Positions 23,241-32,348 of a DNA stretch of 64,000 bases are shown piece after piece. The notes below the pieces were generated by a model that worked only from the letters and a program-made list of their open reading frames with translations, was not told the origin of the DNA and searched no databases. The number at the start of each line of letters is the position of its first letter. The stretch's first letter is position 1. The DNA is from Siminovitchia thermophila. GTDB taxonomy: Bacteria; Bacillota; Bacilli; Bacillales; Bacillaceae_C. The position numbers and the translations under genes are program-made. Location of the stretch: positions 1 to 64,000 of the forward strand of contig NZ_JAFBFH010000014.1 of the NCBI RefSeq assembly GCF_016909185.1. The letters run 5' to 3'.

Positions 23241-23275
23241 ATAGGTTACGATATTGCTCTGTTATCGTAACCTAT
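23241..23275. repeat. perfect 12-bp inverted repeat upstream of the recombinase gene
   Basis: ATAGGTTACGAT (23241-23252) and ATCGTAACCTAT (23264-23275), separated by 11 bp. The geometry resembles the paired arms of a tyrosine recombinase core site. It could instead be an operator. Confidence 0.6.
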
Positions 23276-23332
23276 ATGATAAAATGGAGAATGAGAGAAA
23301 AGAACATAAATATTTTGAAAAGGAGTGGTTCA

Positions 23333-24235
23333 GTGATAAAAAACGGCAATGTCGTCTTTACGAGAGATTTTGAGAATCGGAAACGTCATGCTGAACAAGA
23401 ACAAAAATTAAAAGAAGTTGAAAAAAGGATTCCACCGGGCTATCGAAGTGAAATCCGTATGTACCAAAAATACTGTAAAGAAACTAGACAATTAGAAACA
23501 ATTGAATCGTTAATGGATTTTTTGTTTGTGTCGATCACCGAAGAAGCTGTGAAAAAGAACACGTGGGAAAAACGGGTGGTCGCCCTACGAAAATACTTTA
23601 GCGTTACATACGATATCTCGTTCGATGAAGAAATAAGAAAAACGGTCGCTAACATCCGTAAATTGTATCAAGAAGACGACCGGAAACGGTTAAAGAAGGA
23701 AACAGGGAAGCTGCCAGTTGATTTAGACGAACTGCTAAATATCATCGACATATTGGATACAAGAGCAAAGGCGATTTGCCTTGTCAATCTGGATACCGCC
23801 AACCGTCCAAATGAAATGGTTAACTTAAAAATACAGGACTTTCAATTGGATGGCCGCATCGTGAACGTCTTTTTACAGAAACAAGATAAATGGCATAATA
23901 AGCGACTGCAACCGGGAACGGTACGAGCTGTTCAAGAATACATCAAAGAGTATGGCTTGCAGCCCCAGGATTACTTTATTGGAAGGCGAAGCAAAGGTGG
24001 AAATTTTGAAGGGGTCAAGATATCAGAAACTGCTTATCGTAAACAGTTGAAAAAATGGACGGGCTATACGCCCTATAATTTTCGTAAAACGATGGTTGCC
24101 TTTATGCACTCCGCGGGGGCTGACCTGTCTACCATTGCTAAACAGACTGGACACCGTTCGCTTGAAACCTTGGATAAACATTATCTTAACGTAGCGGATG
24201 CTACAGTCGATAAATTTATGGATTATAAAAAGTGA
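23333..24235 (+). CDS. tyrosine recombinase/integrase
   Basis: A 300-residue tyrosine recombinase. The N-terminal half is a SAM-like core-binding domain. The catalytic half shows the first Arg in NRPNEMVNLK, the second Arg in YNFRKT (the usual preceding His is not present), a His in TGHRS and the nucleophile Tyr in HYLN. The GTG at 23333 has AAAAGGAG 8 nt upstream. It is divergent from the gene at 22825 and directly precedes the type III restriction genes. A partial copy in the opposite orientation lies at 31294-31550. Confidence 0.85.
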   Translation: MIKNGNVVFTRDFENRKRHAEQEQKLKEVEKRIPPGYRSEIRMYQKYCKETRQLETIESLMDFLFVSITEEAVKKNTWEKRVVALRKYFSVTYDISFDEEIRKTVANIRKLYQEDDRKRLKKETGKLPVDLDELLNIIDILDTRAKAICLVNLDTANRPNEMVNLKIQDFQLDGRIVNVFLQKQDKWHNKRLQPGTVRAVQEYIKEYGLQPQDYFIGRRSKGGNFEGVKISETAYRKQLKKWTGYTPYNFRKTMVAFMHSAGADLSTIAKQTGHRSLETLDKHYLNVADATVDKFMDYKK

Positions 24236-24304
24236 CTATATAATAGAAGGAACTCGAATTTTCGGGCCATATATAATAGTAGAAAGTCAAAGAGAGGTAG
24301 CTGT

Positions 24305-26113
24305 ATGAGCACAAATTTATCAAAACAAAAAAGGGAAGATTTTTTACAAAAGATTACTCAAATCAAGTCTTTTGTCGAAAATCATTCCACTGATGACGAG
24401 ACAAGAAAGTTATTACGTTATATCGGAGAGTTAGAGAAGGATCTATATGGAAAGAAATTCGGGCTGGTGTTTGAAGAGCATAAGGAAACAATTGATGACA
24501 TATTGGAGAAAAACACGCCCGTCTTGAAAGAAGATACAGAGTTATTGATTAAGAACCAGGGAAACATGAATTTTTTGCTTGAAGGAGATAATCTTGCGGC
24601 TTTAGAATTGCTGACAAAAACACACAGAGAAAAGATTGATTTGATATATATTGATCCTCCCTACAATACGGGAAACAAGGATTTTGTATATGATGATACA
24701 TTTGTCGATTTGGAAGATGGCTTCCGGCATAGTAAATGGCTGTCATTTATGGAACGTCGTTTGAAGTTGGCAAGCAAACTACTGACAGCAAAAGGTATCC
24801 TTGCGATTAGTATTGGTTATCAAGAGGTTCATAATCTGGTCTTGCTATGCGAAGAATTATTCCTAAATCGACAAGTTGTGTGCATTACTGTTCAAACGTC
24901 TGGTGGAAAACCTTCCGGTGGATTTGATTATTTACATGAATATGTAGTTTTCGTTACTCCCCATGATTTCAAGCCAAACAGAATGACTTTTGTAGGCGGA
25001 GTTACAAGAAGCCCGTTTGAAGGTTTGACGTTAAGTACGTTTGACAAAACGCAACGACCAAACCAAACATATCCAATCTTCATTGATAAGAAAACGCATC
25101 ATATAGTAGGAACCGGACCTTCTTTAGCGGATCGGGTCAAAGACGGAACCTATACAGGAGAATTGTCGGACTTTGTTTTCGATTATGACGAAGCACCAGA
25201 AGGAACGGTAGCGGTATTTCCAGTTAGCAGCAGGAGGGCAGATTGCGTTTGGCGTTTAATTGCAACTCGTTTAATGAGTGATTGGGAAAAAGGCTATATC
25301 AAGGTGAGCGAAAACAGAGTGAAAAACCATCCAAATAAATTCAGCATTCAATATCTCCCATCAGGTGTGATAAAGAAGGTTGAAGATGGCACGTTGGAAG
25401 TGAAGGGAAGTGAAAAAGACGCTCCTACCTTGGTTTTTGGAGAAAATACGACGGTGGGTTCGGAAATTCCTACTATCTGGACGGAAAAGGCGTTCTATAC
25501 CACAAAAGGCACATCTGCGTTGAAAAAGATATTCGATACCAAAAAATTCCCCTATCCGAAACCGATAGACTTAATTTCGGAAATCATAAGAGCGACCACG
25601 GATTCCGATAGCATTGTTTTGGACTTTTTCGCAGGGTCCGGCACAACGGGACATGCGGTGATGAAACTGAATCAAGAAGAAGGCGAAAACAGGAAATTTA
25701 TTCTTTGCACCAATAATCAAAACAAAATCTGTCGTGACGTTACATACGAGCGGATCAAGCGGGTTATAGAATTGGATAATTATGAGGAAAGCCTGAAATA
25801 CTTTAAAGTCGATTTCATACCTATTGAAAACCGATTCTATTACGAATATGCGGATGACCTGCTTTGCCATGTAAGAGAGTTGGTAGAGTTGGAGAATGCG
25901 ATTGATTTCTCTGAAACGGAAGAAATTACAATCGTGTTGACAGATGAAGAGTTAGAAGAGTTTGTACAGAACACAAAGGACAATCCTGTTTGTAAAACCG
26001 TCTATCTTGGTCATGATGTGCTGTTAAGCGGAGAGCAGCAAGAGTTATTCAAAAAGCATAGCATTCAAGTAAATGTAATACCAGATTACTATTATAACGA
26101 GTTGAGGGGTTAA
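24305..26113 (+). CDS. mod: type III restriction-modification methyltransferase (Mod)
   Basis: A 602-residue beta-class N6-adenine DNA methyltransferase. Motif IV, LIYIDPPYNTG (near residue 115), comes before the SAM motif FFAGSGTTGH (near 440), the order that defines the beta class and type III Mod. The region between them is the target recognition domain. In type III systems Mod alone methylates one strand of an asymmetric site, and with Res it forms the restriction complex. AGAGAGG lies about 8 nt before the ATG. Res follows 4 nt after its stop. Confidence 0.93.
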   Translation: MSTNLSKQKREDFLQKITQIKSFVENHSTDDETRKLLRYIGELEKDLYGKKFGLVFEEHKETIDDILEKNTPVLKEDTELLIKNQGNMNFLLEGDNLAALELLTKTHREKIDLIYIDPPYNTGNKDFVYDDTFVDLEDGFRHSKWLSFMERRLKLASKLLTAKGILAISIGYQEVHNLVLLCEELFLNRQVVCITVQTSGGKPSGGFDYLHEYVVFVTPHDFKPNRMTFVGGVTRSPFEGLTLSTFDKTQRPNQTYPIFIDKKTHHIVGTGPSLADRVKDGTYTGELSDFVFDYDEAPEGTVAVFPVSSRRADCVWRLIATRLMSDWEKGYIKVSENRVKNHPNKFSIQYLPSGVIKKVEDGTLEVKGSEKDAPTLVFGENTTVGSEIPTIWTEKAFYTTKGTSALKKIFDTKKFPYPKPIDLISEIIRATTDSDSIVLDFFAGSGTTGHAVMKLNQEEGENRKFILCTNNQNKICRDVTYERIKRVIELDNYEESLKYFKVDFIPIENRFYYEYADDLLCHVRELVELENAIDFSETEEITIVLTDEELEEFVQNTKDNPVCKTVYLGHDVLLSGEQQELFKKHSIQVNVIPDYYYNELRG

Positions 26114-26117
26114 TGAT

Positions 26118-28310
26118 ATGATACAGTTGGCTGATTTTCAGTTGCAGACAATCGGGAAACTAATCGAAAGCATGGAGGATGATAAGCGGGAGGTTATTCT
26201 CAAAAGCCCTACTGGATCGGGAAAGACCATCATCCTCACTCATTTCATAGACGAGTATGGAAAAGGGCAGTTTGATAATGTCTTTGTTTGGCTAACACCC
26301 GGCAAGGGTGATTTAGAAGAGCAAAGTAAGGAAAAGATGGACAGGTATATTCATAACAGTCAGACGAAACTATTACCGGACGTGATGGCCGAAGGCTTTA
26401 AGGAAAACGATGCTTGCTTTATCAATTGGGAGAAATTGACCAAAAAGGGTAACAACGCATTAAAAGAAAGCGAGAAAACTAATTTTCAAGAGCATATCAC
26501 CCAAGCACATAATAACGGTTTATCATTCATCATCATTGTGGATGAATCCCATCAGAACGATACCGTAAAGGCGGATGACATCATTCAGTTGTTCAAACCG
26601 AAAAAGATAATACGCACTTCTGCAACGCCTAAGAAATTGGTGAATGCCACATTGATTGAAGTTGATGAAGTGGATGTGATTGCAGAAGGGCTTATAAAAA
26701 AAATGTTAATTATAAATGAGGATTTCGGTCGTTCTATCACGGTAGATAATCAGGTAGGCTACTTGTTAGATAAAGCATTAGAAAAACAGGCAGAACTCAA
26801 AAAGGTTTATAAGGAACACGATTCGATCACGAACCCTTTAATTATCATCCAATTGCCGAATAATAGCGATGTCTTGCAGAACGAAGTGGAACTCTATTTG
26901 GCGAGTAAAGATGTGACGTATGAAAACGGGCTACTTGCTGTTTGGCTGAATAATAAGAAACAGAACCTAGAAGAAATAGAAAATCTTGATGCAAAGCCAA
27001 TCGCTGTGATTATTAAACAAGCGGTCGCTACGGGGTGGGATTGTCCAAGAGCCCAAATACTTGTCAAACTGCGTGAAAATACAAGCGAGACATTTGAAAT
27101 CCAGACAATAGGACGTATCAGACGGATGCCCGAAGCCAAACATTACGAAAATGATCTGTTGGATTCCTGCTATCTGTACACGTTCGATGAAAAATTCACC
27201 GAAGGGGTTAAGCTACACCTACGAAAAGGGGCATTGGATGCGGTAAAGTTATTTTTGAAGCAGAAACACAGGAATGTGACTTTGATCAGTGAACAAAAAT
27301 CGTCATTATCCATATCAAAAGATGCGATACAAGCATTAAAATCACTGTTGGGATTCTATCAAATGGAATACGGAGTCACTACCAAAACTGGAGAAAACAA
27401 AACACGTTTAGAAGCAAAAGGGTATATATTCTCGGAGGAAATTGTAAAGAAAATCTATACGGGTGAAGTTCGCACATTGACTTCCGATGAATTTAAGAAC
27501 CTTCAAAGTGTTCAGTTGGTCGAACCCTTGAATACCCATAAACATGGGCGTGAATATCACAATAGGATAAGTGCTTTAGGGTTGAGCCTGAATTTACAAT
27601 ATGAACAAATGAACACGATCATCCGACGTTTGTTCGATAAAAATGTGCGATACGATCAAAAGATTCTGCGTCTCCAAACAAGAGAAGTATACGCCTTCGT
27701 CATTAACAACTTCTACAAACTAAAAGAAGATATTCAGTCAGCCATGTCAAGCATGGACATCCAAGAGACGCTTTCACTCAACGGGATAATCGAAACGCCA
27801 TTTCATTTGCCGAAAGAGTTCCTGTTCACATATGACGGGGAGAATAGAGTCCAGAGAGAATACGATAGGAATGTTTATTCTGGCTATCTATCATCAGCAG
27901 AAGTTCGATCCGATTCCGAAAAATCCTTCGAGAAATATTGCGAGGAAGCAGAAAGTATAGAGTGGTTATACAAAAACGGAGATAAAGGCAGTGAGTATTT
28001 TTCAATTGTCTACCAAGATAATTTCGGCAAACAAAAGTCCTTTTACCCGGATTATGTTCTGTCGAAAGACGGCGAAATTTGGATTATAGAAACCAAGGGC
28101 GGGTTCAGCAGGACAGGAGAAAGTGAGGACATTGACAAATTTTCTCCAAAGAAGTTTGAGGTTCTAAAGAGGTATCTGAACAAACATAATCTCAAAGGTG
28201 GTTTTGTCCGTAAAGATAAGAGCAATAATGAGTTGTTCATTTGTATGGATGAATACAATGACGACATTAAAGGTTCGAGTTGGATTTTACTAAGTGAGGT
28301 ACTATCGTAA
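26118..28310 (+). CDS. res: type III restriction endonuclease subunit (Res)
   Basis: A 730-residue protein. A superfamily 2 helicase core shows Walker A SPTGSGKT (about 30-37), VDESH (motif II, about 152), TSATPKK (motif III) and a motif VI-like QTIGRIRRMPEA. The C-terminal nuclease domain has the PD-(D/E)xK pattern FYPDYVLSKDGEIWIIETKG (about 640-660). Res translocates on DNA using ATP and cuts when two head-to-head unmethylated sites meet. It directly follows mod and ends before a strong terminator. Confidence 0.93.
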   Translation: MIQLADFQLQTIGKLIESMEDDKREVILKSPTGSGKTIILTHFIDEYGKGQFDNVFVWLTPGKGDLEEQSKEKMDRYIHNSQTKLLPDVMAEGFKENDACFINWEKLTKKGNNALKESEKTNFQEHITQAHNNGLSFIIIVDESHQNDTVKADDIIQLFKPKKIIRTSATPKKLVNATLIEVDEVDVIAEGLIKKMLIINEDFGRSITVDNQVGYLLDKALEKQAELKKVYKEHDSITNPLIIIQLPNNSDVLQNEVELYLASKDVTYENGLLAVWLNNKKQNLEEIENLDAKPIAVIIKQAVATGWDCPRAQILVKLRENTSETFEIQTIGRIRRMPEAKHYENDLLDSCYLYTFDEKFTEGVKLHLRKGALDAVKLFLKQKHRNVTLISEQKSSLSISKDAIQALKSLLGFYQMEYGVTTKTGENKTRLEAKGYIFSEEIVKKIYTGEVRTLTSDEFKNLQSVQLVEPLNTHKHGREYHNRISALGLSLNLQYEQMNTIIRRLFDKNVRYDQKILRLQTREVYAFVINNFYKLKEDIQSAMSSMDIQETLSLNGIIETPFHLPKEFLFTYDGENRVQREYDRNVYSGYLSSAEVRSDSEKSFEKYCEEAESIEWLYKNGDKGSEYFSIVYQDNFGKQKSFYPDYVLSKDGEIWIIETKGGFSRTGESEDIDKFSPKKFEVLKRYLNKHNLKGGFVRKDKSNNELFICMDEYNDDIKGSSWILLSEVLS

Positions 28311-28349
28311 CACTTAATACTGCTGGACTTATGCAAAAGTATCCAAATG

Positions 28350-28382
28350 AAAACCGCCTGAAAATAATCGGGCGGTTTTTTA
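28350..28382 (+). terminator. terminator of the type III operon
   Basis: AAACCGCC-loop-GGGCGGTTTTTTATAT separates res from the CBASS operon. Confidence 0.85.
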
Positions 28383-28441
28383 TATTTACAGATTTATATT
28401 AAGTGGTATTTTTTATGGGCAAAACCAACTATATATTGTGG

Positions 28442-28476
28442 GAACTTATATTCTGTGATACTATATGTGGTATAAT
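28442..28476 (+). promoter_or_regulatory. promoter region of the CBASS operon
   Basis: TATAAT at 28471-28476, with GAAC-TTAT-ATTC at 28443-28454 upstream. The latter differs from a Bacillus LexA box (GAAC-N4-GTTC) by one base. A good -35 is not visible. The ribosome site AAGGGGG leads to ATG 28516. Confidence 0.4.
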
Positions 28477-28515
28477 AAAATGGTAACATTAACCAATATG
28501 AAGGGGGAAATGTAA

Positions 28516-29697
28516 ATGTCGATAGTAGCGGACAGAAAAAGTGTGTTGGAAGAAATGATTGAACAACTAGATTTGCCCGATTATGTTATAGAAAAAACAG
28601 TTAATAGATATAAGTCGTTGGGAGATTGGTTCGGTCGAGAAAAAAGTTCTCTTAAAGACGTCGATATAGATATATTTCCACAAGGCTCATTTGCATTAGG
28701 TACTACAATTAAACCTATAACCGATAAAGAAGAATATGATTTAGACATGGGTTGTAAGATTAACGTTCCGAATTTTAAATCACTATATACACAAAAACAA
28801 TTAAAAGAAATGGTTGGTGTTGAACTTGAAAGTTATCGAGTTGCAAAAGGAATTCAGCAAAAGTTAGAAGAAAAACATCGCTGTTGGAGATTGGAGTATA
28901 TGGATGATATTAAATTCCATTTAGACATAGTTCCTTGCATTCCATTAAATAGCGATAAGCAGGCGGACTACAAACAAAAGTTGCATGATGCCTATAATTA
29001 TAATGAGTTATTAAATACTTCCATGGTTGATGCTGCTATCAACATTACTGATGATCGTCTTGAAAATTACACTATCATATCAGAAGACTGGAATATTAGT
29101 AACCCAGAGGGATATATAAAATGGTTTGAAAGCCGGATGACAACAGGTGAATATGGAATATACAATCGTTCCTCAATAGCTCCCGTTCCTACGTATAGTC
29201 GAAAAACTATACTTCAAAGATGTATTCAATTGTTAAAAAGACATCGGGACAATATGTTTGGAGAGAATGATAGTAAGCCAATTTCTATTATTATAACAAC
29301 ATTGGCAGCAAGGGCTTATAATGGGGAATTAAATCTCGAAACCGCCATGTTAAATCTCTTGGAAAATATGCCGAGATATATCAACTCAAGTTTCCCAAGA
29401 GTTCCTAATCCCGTAAACCCCAATGAGGATTTTACAGATCGTTGGGAAACGCCAGAAGGCAAAGAATTAGATTTAGAAGGCAATTTCAAAAACTGGTTGT
29501 TGCAAGCAAAAGTTGATTTTAACAACCTATTGAAAACAACAGATTATGAAGTAGCAAGTGTAATTTTGGATAAAAAGTTCTCTTTGAAAATAGATCAAAG
29601 TTTATTAAACAAGAAATACAAATCAAACAATGACAAGCAGCGGGTTGCAACAAGTTTACCTAAAAATCCACCAAAGCCTTGGGGTGATACATATTAA
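28516..29697 (+). CDS. cdnA: CBASS cyclic-oligonucleotide synthase (CD-NTase)
   Basis: A 393-residue nucleotidyltransferase. The catalytic GS motif is FPQGSFALGT (57-58) and the metal acids are Asp75 and Asp77 (EYDLDMG) and Asp137 (FHLDIVP). This is the CD-NTase fold that makes a cyclic nucleotide alarm after phage infection. The ribosome site is AAGGGGGAAA. The next two genes, an E2-like protein and a two-helix membrane protein, complete a short type II CBASS operon. The exact clade and product cannot be read from sequence here. Confidence 0.88.
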   Translation: MSIVADRKSVLEEMIEQLDLPDYVIEKTVNRYKSLGDWFGREKSSLKDVDIDIFPQGSFALGTTIKPITDKEEYDLDMGCKINVPNFKSLYTQKQLKEMVGVELESYRVAKGIQQKLEEKHRCWRLEYMDDIKFHLDIVPCIPLNSDKQADYKQKLHDAYNYNELLNTSMVDAAINITDDRLENYTIISEDWNISNPEGYIKWFESRMTTGEYGIYNRSSIAPVPTYSRKTILQRCIQLLKRHRDNMFGENDSKPISIIITTLAARAYNGELNLETAMLNLLENMPRYINSSFPRVPNPVNPNEDFTDRWETPEGKELDLEGNFKNWLLQAKVDFNNLLKTTDYEVASVILDKKFSLKIDQSLLNKKYKSNNDKQRVATSLPKNPPKPWGDTY

Positions 29698-30397
29698 GAT
29701 TAAAGAATTAGAAGAGTTCTTAGAAAATAACCCTCAAATGTCATTGGCTCCTTCAAATCCCAACGAATATGTTGTGAATGGTATTTTATCATTAGATATT
29801 AAGAATGACACTTATGGGAATATAAAGGACAAGTTCTTAATAAGAATTGTCATTCCAAAGAGTTTTCCAAAAGAAATACCTACTGTCTATGAAGTAGGAA
29901 ACAGATTTCCCAAAACTTTGGATTTCCATACTTTTTCCGATTCATCCCTTTGTTTAGGATCACCATTGAGTCTAAGAAAACAAATTAAGGATAACCCCAC
30001 GTTGGATGGATTTATTTGCTCATGTGTCATTCCATATTTTTATGCAATCGCACTTAAACTTCAAGGCAAAGGGAGCTTTGTATTTGGCGAGTTATATCAC
30101 GGGGTAGAAGGACTAATTCAAGATTACTTGGAGGTTTTTGATCTCAAATATATTAATCAAGTCATTGAGTTACTAGATATATTAAGCCAAAAACCAAACA
30201 GGGGAAATAAAAAGAAATGTCCATGTGGTTGTAACCGCATAGTAGCAAAATGTTCATTGCATAAAAAAATTGTTGAATATAGAGATGTTATGACAAGGAA
30301 GGAATATGCAACTGATAAAGAAATTTTTACTCTTATTTATGATAAGTGGAAAGAGAATCAAATGAAGAAGCGGAGAAAATTAATACCTCGTGTATAA
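29684..30397 (+). CDS. E2-like ubiquitin-transfer protein of short type II CBASS
   Basis: A 237-residue protein. Residues 1-150 fit an E2 ubiquitin-conjugating fold: ending RIVIPKSFPKEIPTV, then DFHTFSDSSLCLGSP with the candidate catalytic Cys in SSLCLG. No E1 or JAB gene is adjacent, so this is the E2-only arrangement in which E2 acts on the CD-NTase. The C-terminal part has a Cys/His cluster (CPCGCNRIVAKCSLHKK) that may bind zinc. The GTG at 29684 overlaps the CD-NTase gene by 14 nt. The frame is open farther upstream, so the start is uncertain. Confidence 0.75.
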   Translation: MIHIKIKELEEFLENNPQMSLAPSNPNEYVVNGILSLDIKNDTYGNIKDKFLIRIVIPKSFPKEIPTVYEVGNRFPKTLDFHTFSDSSLCLGSPLSLRKQIKDNPTLDGFICSCVIPYFYAIALKLQGKGSFVFGELYHGVEGLIQDYLEVFDLKYINQVIELLDILSQKPNRGNKKKCPCGCNRIVAKCSLHKKIVEYRDVMTRKEYATDKEIFTLIYDKWKENQMKKRRKLIPRV

Positions 30398-30431
30398 TGA
30401 ATAAAATATTTCAGGTAAGGGAGTATGGATA

Positions 30432-31229
30432 GTGAATAAGGTTCTGTTTCAATGTTTTTTAATTTTGTCGCCGGCAATTGTAGGAATCTTTTATCCACTT
30501 CAGGAGATAGCGTATGCTGTTTTTTCTCTCTGGGGTGCGGATGTATCAAAGTTTGATGAATCGATAAAAAGCATCATTAAAAATGAAACAGTTATTTCCA
30601 TTGTATGTGGTGCGATTTTATCCATAATTATTTATATCTTGATAAGAAGAATTAATAAAAATAAAGTGTTTAACACAGGAGATAAGTATAATGATCATCC
30701 ATTATGGGTCTATTGGCTAGCTAGCAAAATACTTGGTTATGGAAAAGTTAGTTTAGTCAGAGTGCCAATATATCTACAATACAAATTGCTTTTGAATGAT
30801 ATATTTCCAGAGTCTATCGTAGATAGTGCGGTCAAGGAAGTAGACCAATCGGTTGTTGTCACCGAAAGAAATATGGAATATCCCTCCAATGAATTGAATT
30901 TGGTGTTGATTGATACCTATGAAATCGCAAATAGTCAGATTCCATTAAATAAATATCATCTGCCTACACTTTCTATAAGAAGCGGGAATGAGACTGACAA
31001 CAATCGCTCGCTTAATCCCGAATTCATAAAAGAGATAAGAAAAAAGACTAATGACCACAGTAAGAGCTATAAGCAATTAAATGTTTTTTCTACCACAAAT
31101 ACTAATCACAACCAATTAATCGTATATAAGTGTTTCAAGAATGGCAATAGAACAGGATTTAAAAGCATTTTTGTTTACCAAGCTTCCAGAGGAAATTTTG
31201 TGTTTAATAGAGGATATAAGGTTTTGTAA
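30432..31229 (+). CDS. two-helix membrane protein, predicted CBASS effector
   Basis: A 265-residue protein. Two transmembrane helices lie at residues 5-24 and about 54-72, followed by a basic RRINKNK stretch and a soluble C-terminal domain of about 190 residues. In CBASS, such proteins disrupt the inner membrane when the cyclic nucleotide binds. The soluble part does not match SAVED, STING or Nudix patterns that I can recognise. GTG 30432 follows a GGGAG site. A nearer ATG at 30424 reads only four codons. Assignment rests mainly on operon position. Confidence 0.65.
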   Translation: MNKVLFQCFLILSPAIVGIFYPLQEIAYAVFSLWGADVSKFDESIKSIIKNETVISIVCGAILSIIIYILIRRINKNKVFNTGDKYNDHPLWVYWLASKILGYGKVSLVRVPIYLQYKLLLNDIFPESIVDSAVKEVDQSVVVTERNMEYPSNELNLVLIDTYEIANSQIPLNKYHLPTLSIRSGNETDNNRSLNPEFIKEIRKKTNDHSKSYKQLNVFSTTNTNHNQLIVYKCFKNGNRTGFKSIFVYQASRGNFVFNRGYKVL

Positions 31230-31293
31230 TATCAGGAATAATTACTATGAAAATAAAAACTAGAGTAGGAGGAACTGGCATTTAAGCAATGTA

Positions 31294-31550
31294 TTAACAC
31301 GGCTGTTTGCGATAAGCGGTTTCAGAAATTTTCACACCATCAAATTTCCCATCTTTCCTTCGCCTTCCTGCAAAATAATCTTGGGGCTGCAACCTATATT
31401 CTTTGATATATTTTTGTACTGCCTTTATAGTTCCTGGTTGCAGTCGTTTATTGTGCCATTTGTCTTTTTTAAGATGAACACTTACCATACGACCGTCCAA
31501 CTGGAAATCCTGTACTTTAAATATTCTAACGGGTTCGGTACACTGAAAAC
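31294..31550 (-). pseudogene. truncated tyrosine recombinase relic
   Basis: The minus strand encodes a piece of a recombinase closely related to the one at 23333. Over about 67 residues roughly four in five match (DKWHNKRLQPGT, QPQDYF, GVKISETAYRKQ). It covers the part between the first catalytic Arg and the C-terminal motifs. Upstream, VQDFQLDGR is kept but the NRPNEM segment is garbled. The catalytic His and Tyr are missing. It lies in inverted orientation to the intact gene and closes the defence cassette. Confidence 0.8.
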
Positions 31551-31732
31551 GTTGAAAGGAACAAGGAATTTTGTGCTAAATTAGATTATAAGATGACGGC
31601 TTATTCAACAAACGGGCCAGTTTAGTGCAAAAAGGTTTTCAAATGAACCCACAATCTTGTTTTCGGAATCTTACACTCTCTATCGATCGTCTTTTGAAAT
31701 AAGGCATGTAAAAATTAGGTTTAGGAGGGCTT
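31551..31732. other. intergenic region without a clear gene
   Basis: About 180 bp between the recombinase relic and the next gene. I see only an AGGAGGG ribosome site at its end and no convincing promoter, repeat or terminator. Confidence 0.4.
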
Positions 31733-32122
31733 ATGAAAAAAATAGTTTATGTAGTTTTTATTATTGCCGTTATAGGTTTAGCTGTAAATTTATTAGGTAA
31801 TCGAGCCAGTCAAGACACGGATTTAGCTAAAGAAATTGACTCCCTTTTAGAAAAGGGAGAAACACAAATTGATTTAACAGGGTTAACTAATTTTAAATGG
31901 ACGCAAGTCAATCTATTTGGACCTTATACATCGGATGAACAAATTGAAGATTCAATGAATATCAAGTTTAAAGGGGATAATGGTGGAATTGATTATCTAG
32001 ATGACCGTTTTTTATTGGTATTTGCTAATGAAAAACATGCCGTCAAAACCGTTGTGCTTTCAGGGATGGCACATGGTATCTACACCATTAAAGATAATAA
32101 AATTTTAGTTGTTGACCGATAA
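31733..32122 (+). CDS. membrane-anchored or secreted hypothetical protein
   Basis: A 129-residue protein with an N-terminal signal anchor (KKIVYVVFIIAVIGLAVNLL) and an extracytoplasmic domain of about 105 residues that is acidic and lacks Cys. No signal peptidase site is clear, so it may stay membrane bound. AGGAGGG precedes the ATG. It ends before a strong terminator. The family is unknown. Confidence 0.65.
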   Translation: MKKIVYVVFIIAVIGLAVNLLGNRASQDTDLAKEIDSLLEKGETQIDLTGLTNFKWTQVNLFGPYTSDEQIEDSMNIKFKGDNGGIDYLDDRFLLVFANEKHAVKTVVLSGMAHGIYTIKDNKILVVDR

Positions 32123-32170
32123 CCTTGTTCAACTAACGGGCGCGTTTGCGGAACAATGGATAGGACAAGA

Positions 32171-32210
32171 AAAAAATGCACAGGCATAATAACCCTGGGC
32201 ATTTTTTTCT
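32171..32210 (+). terminator. intrinsic terminator
   Basis: AAAATGC-CAGG-loop-CCTG-GCATTTTTTT downstream of the gene at 31733. Confidence 0.8.
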
Positions 32211-32286
32211 TGCTTTTTCTTTTTTTAATTTGGGTGCGAATCATACGCTAATTGGGGAGAAGAATTTATTACCAATCAAAACTATC

Positions 32287-32316
32287 TTGATTAGAAAACG
32301 TACGTTTGGGTATAAT
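32287..32316 (+). promoter_or_regulatory. SOS-type promoter of the uvrX operon
   Basis: TTGATT (32287-32292), 18 nt, TATAAT (32311-32316). Between them AAAACGTACGTTTG (32295-32308) matches 12 of 14 positions of the Bacillus LexA consensus CGAACRNRYGTTYG. Confidence 0.65.
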
Positions 32317-32348
32317 GAGTACAAACAAATGTTCGGAGGGAAATAGTA

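Noticed and set aside
24241-24290. GGAAC-type promoter upstream of the type III mod gene
   Set aside because: GGAAC is present near 24249 but no CGTCCT lies at 16 nt, so it is not a member of the 12-site family.
28443-28454. LexA box upstream of CBASS
   Set aside because: GAAC-TTAT-ATTC has one mismatch to the core and lies next to no clear -35. I list it only as a weak hint in the promoter entry.
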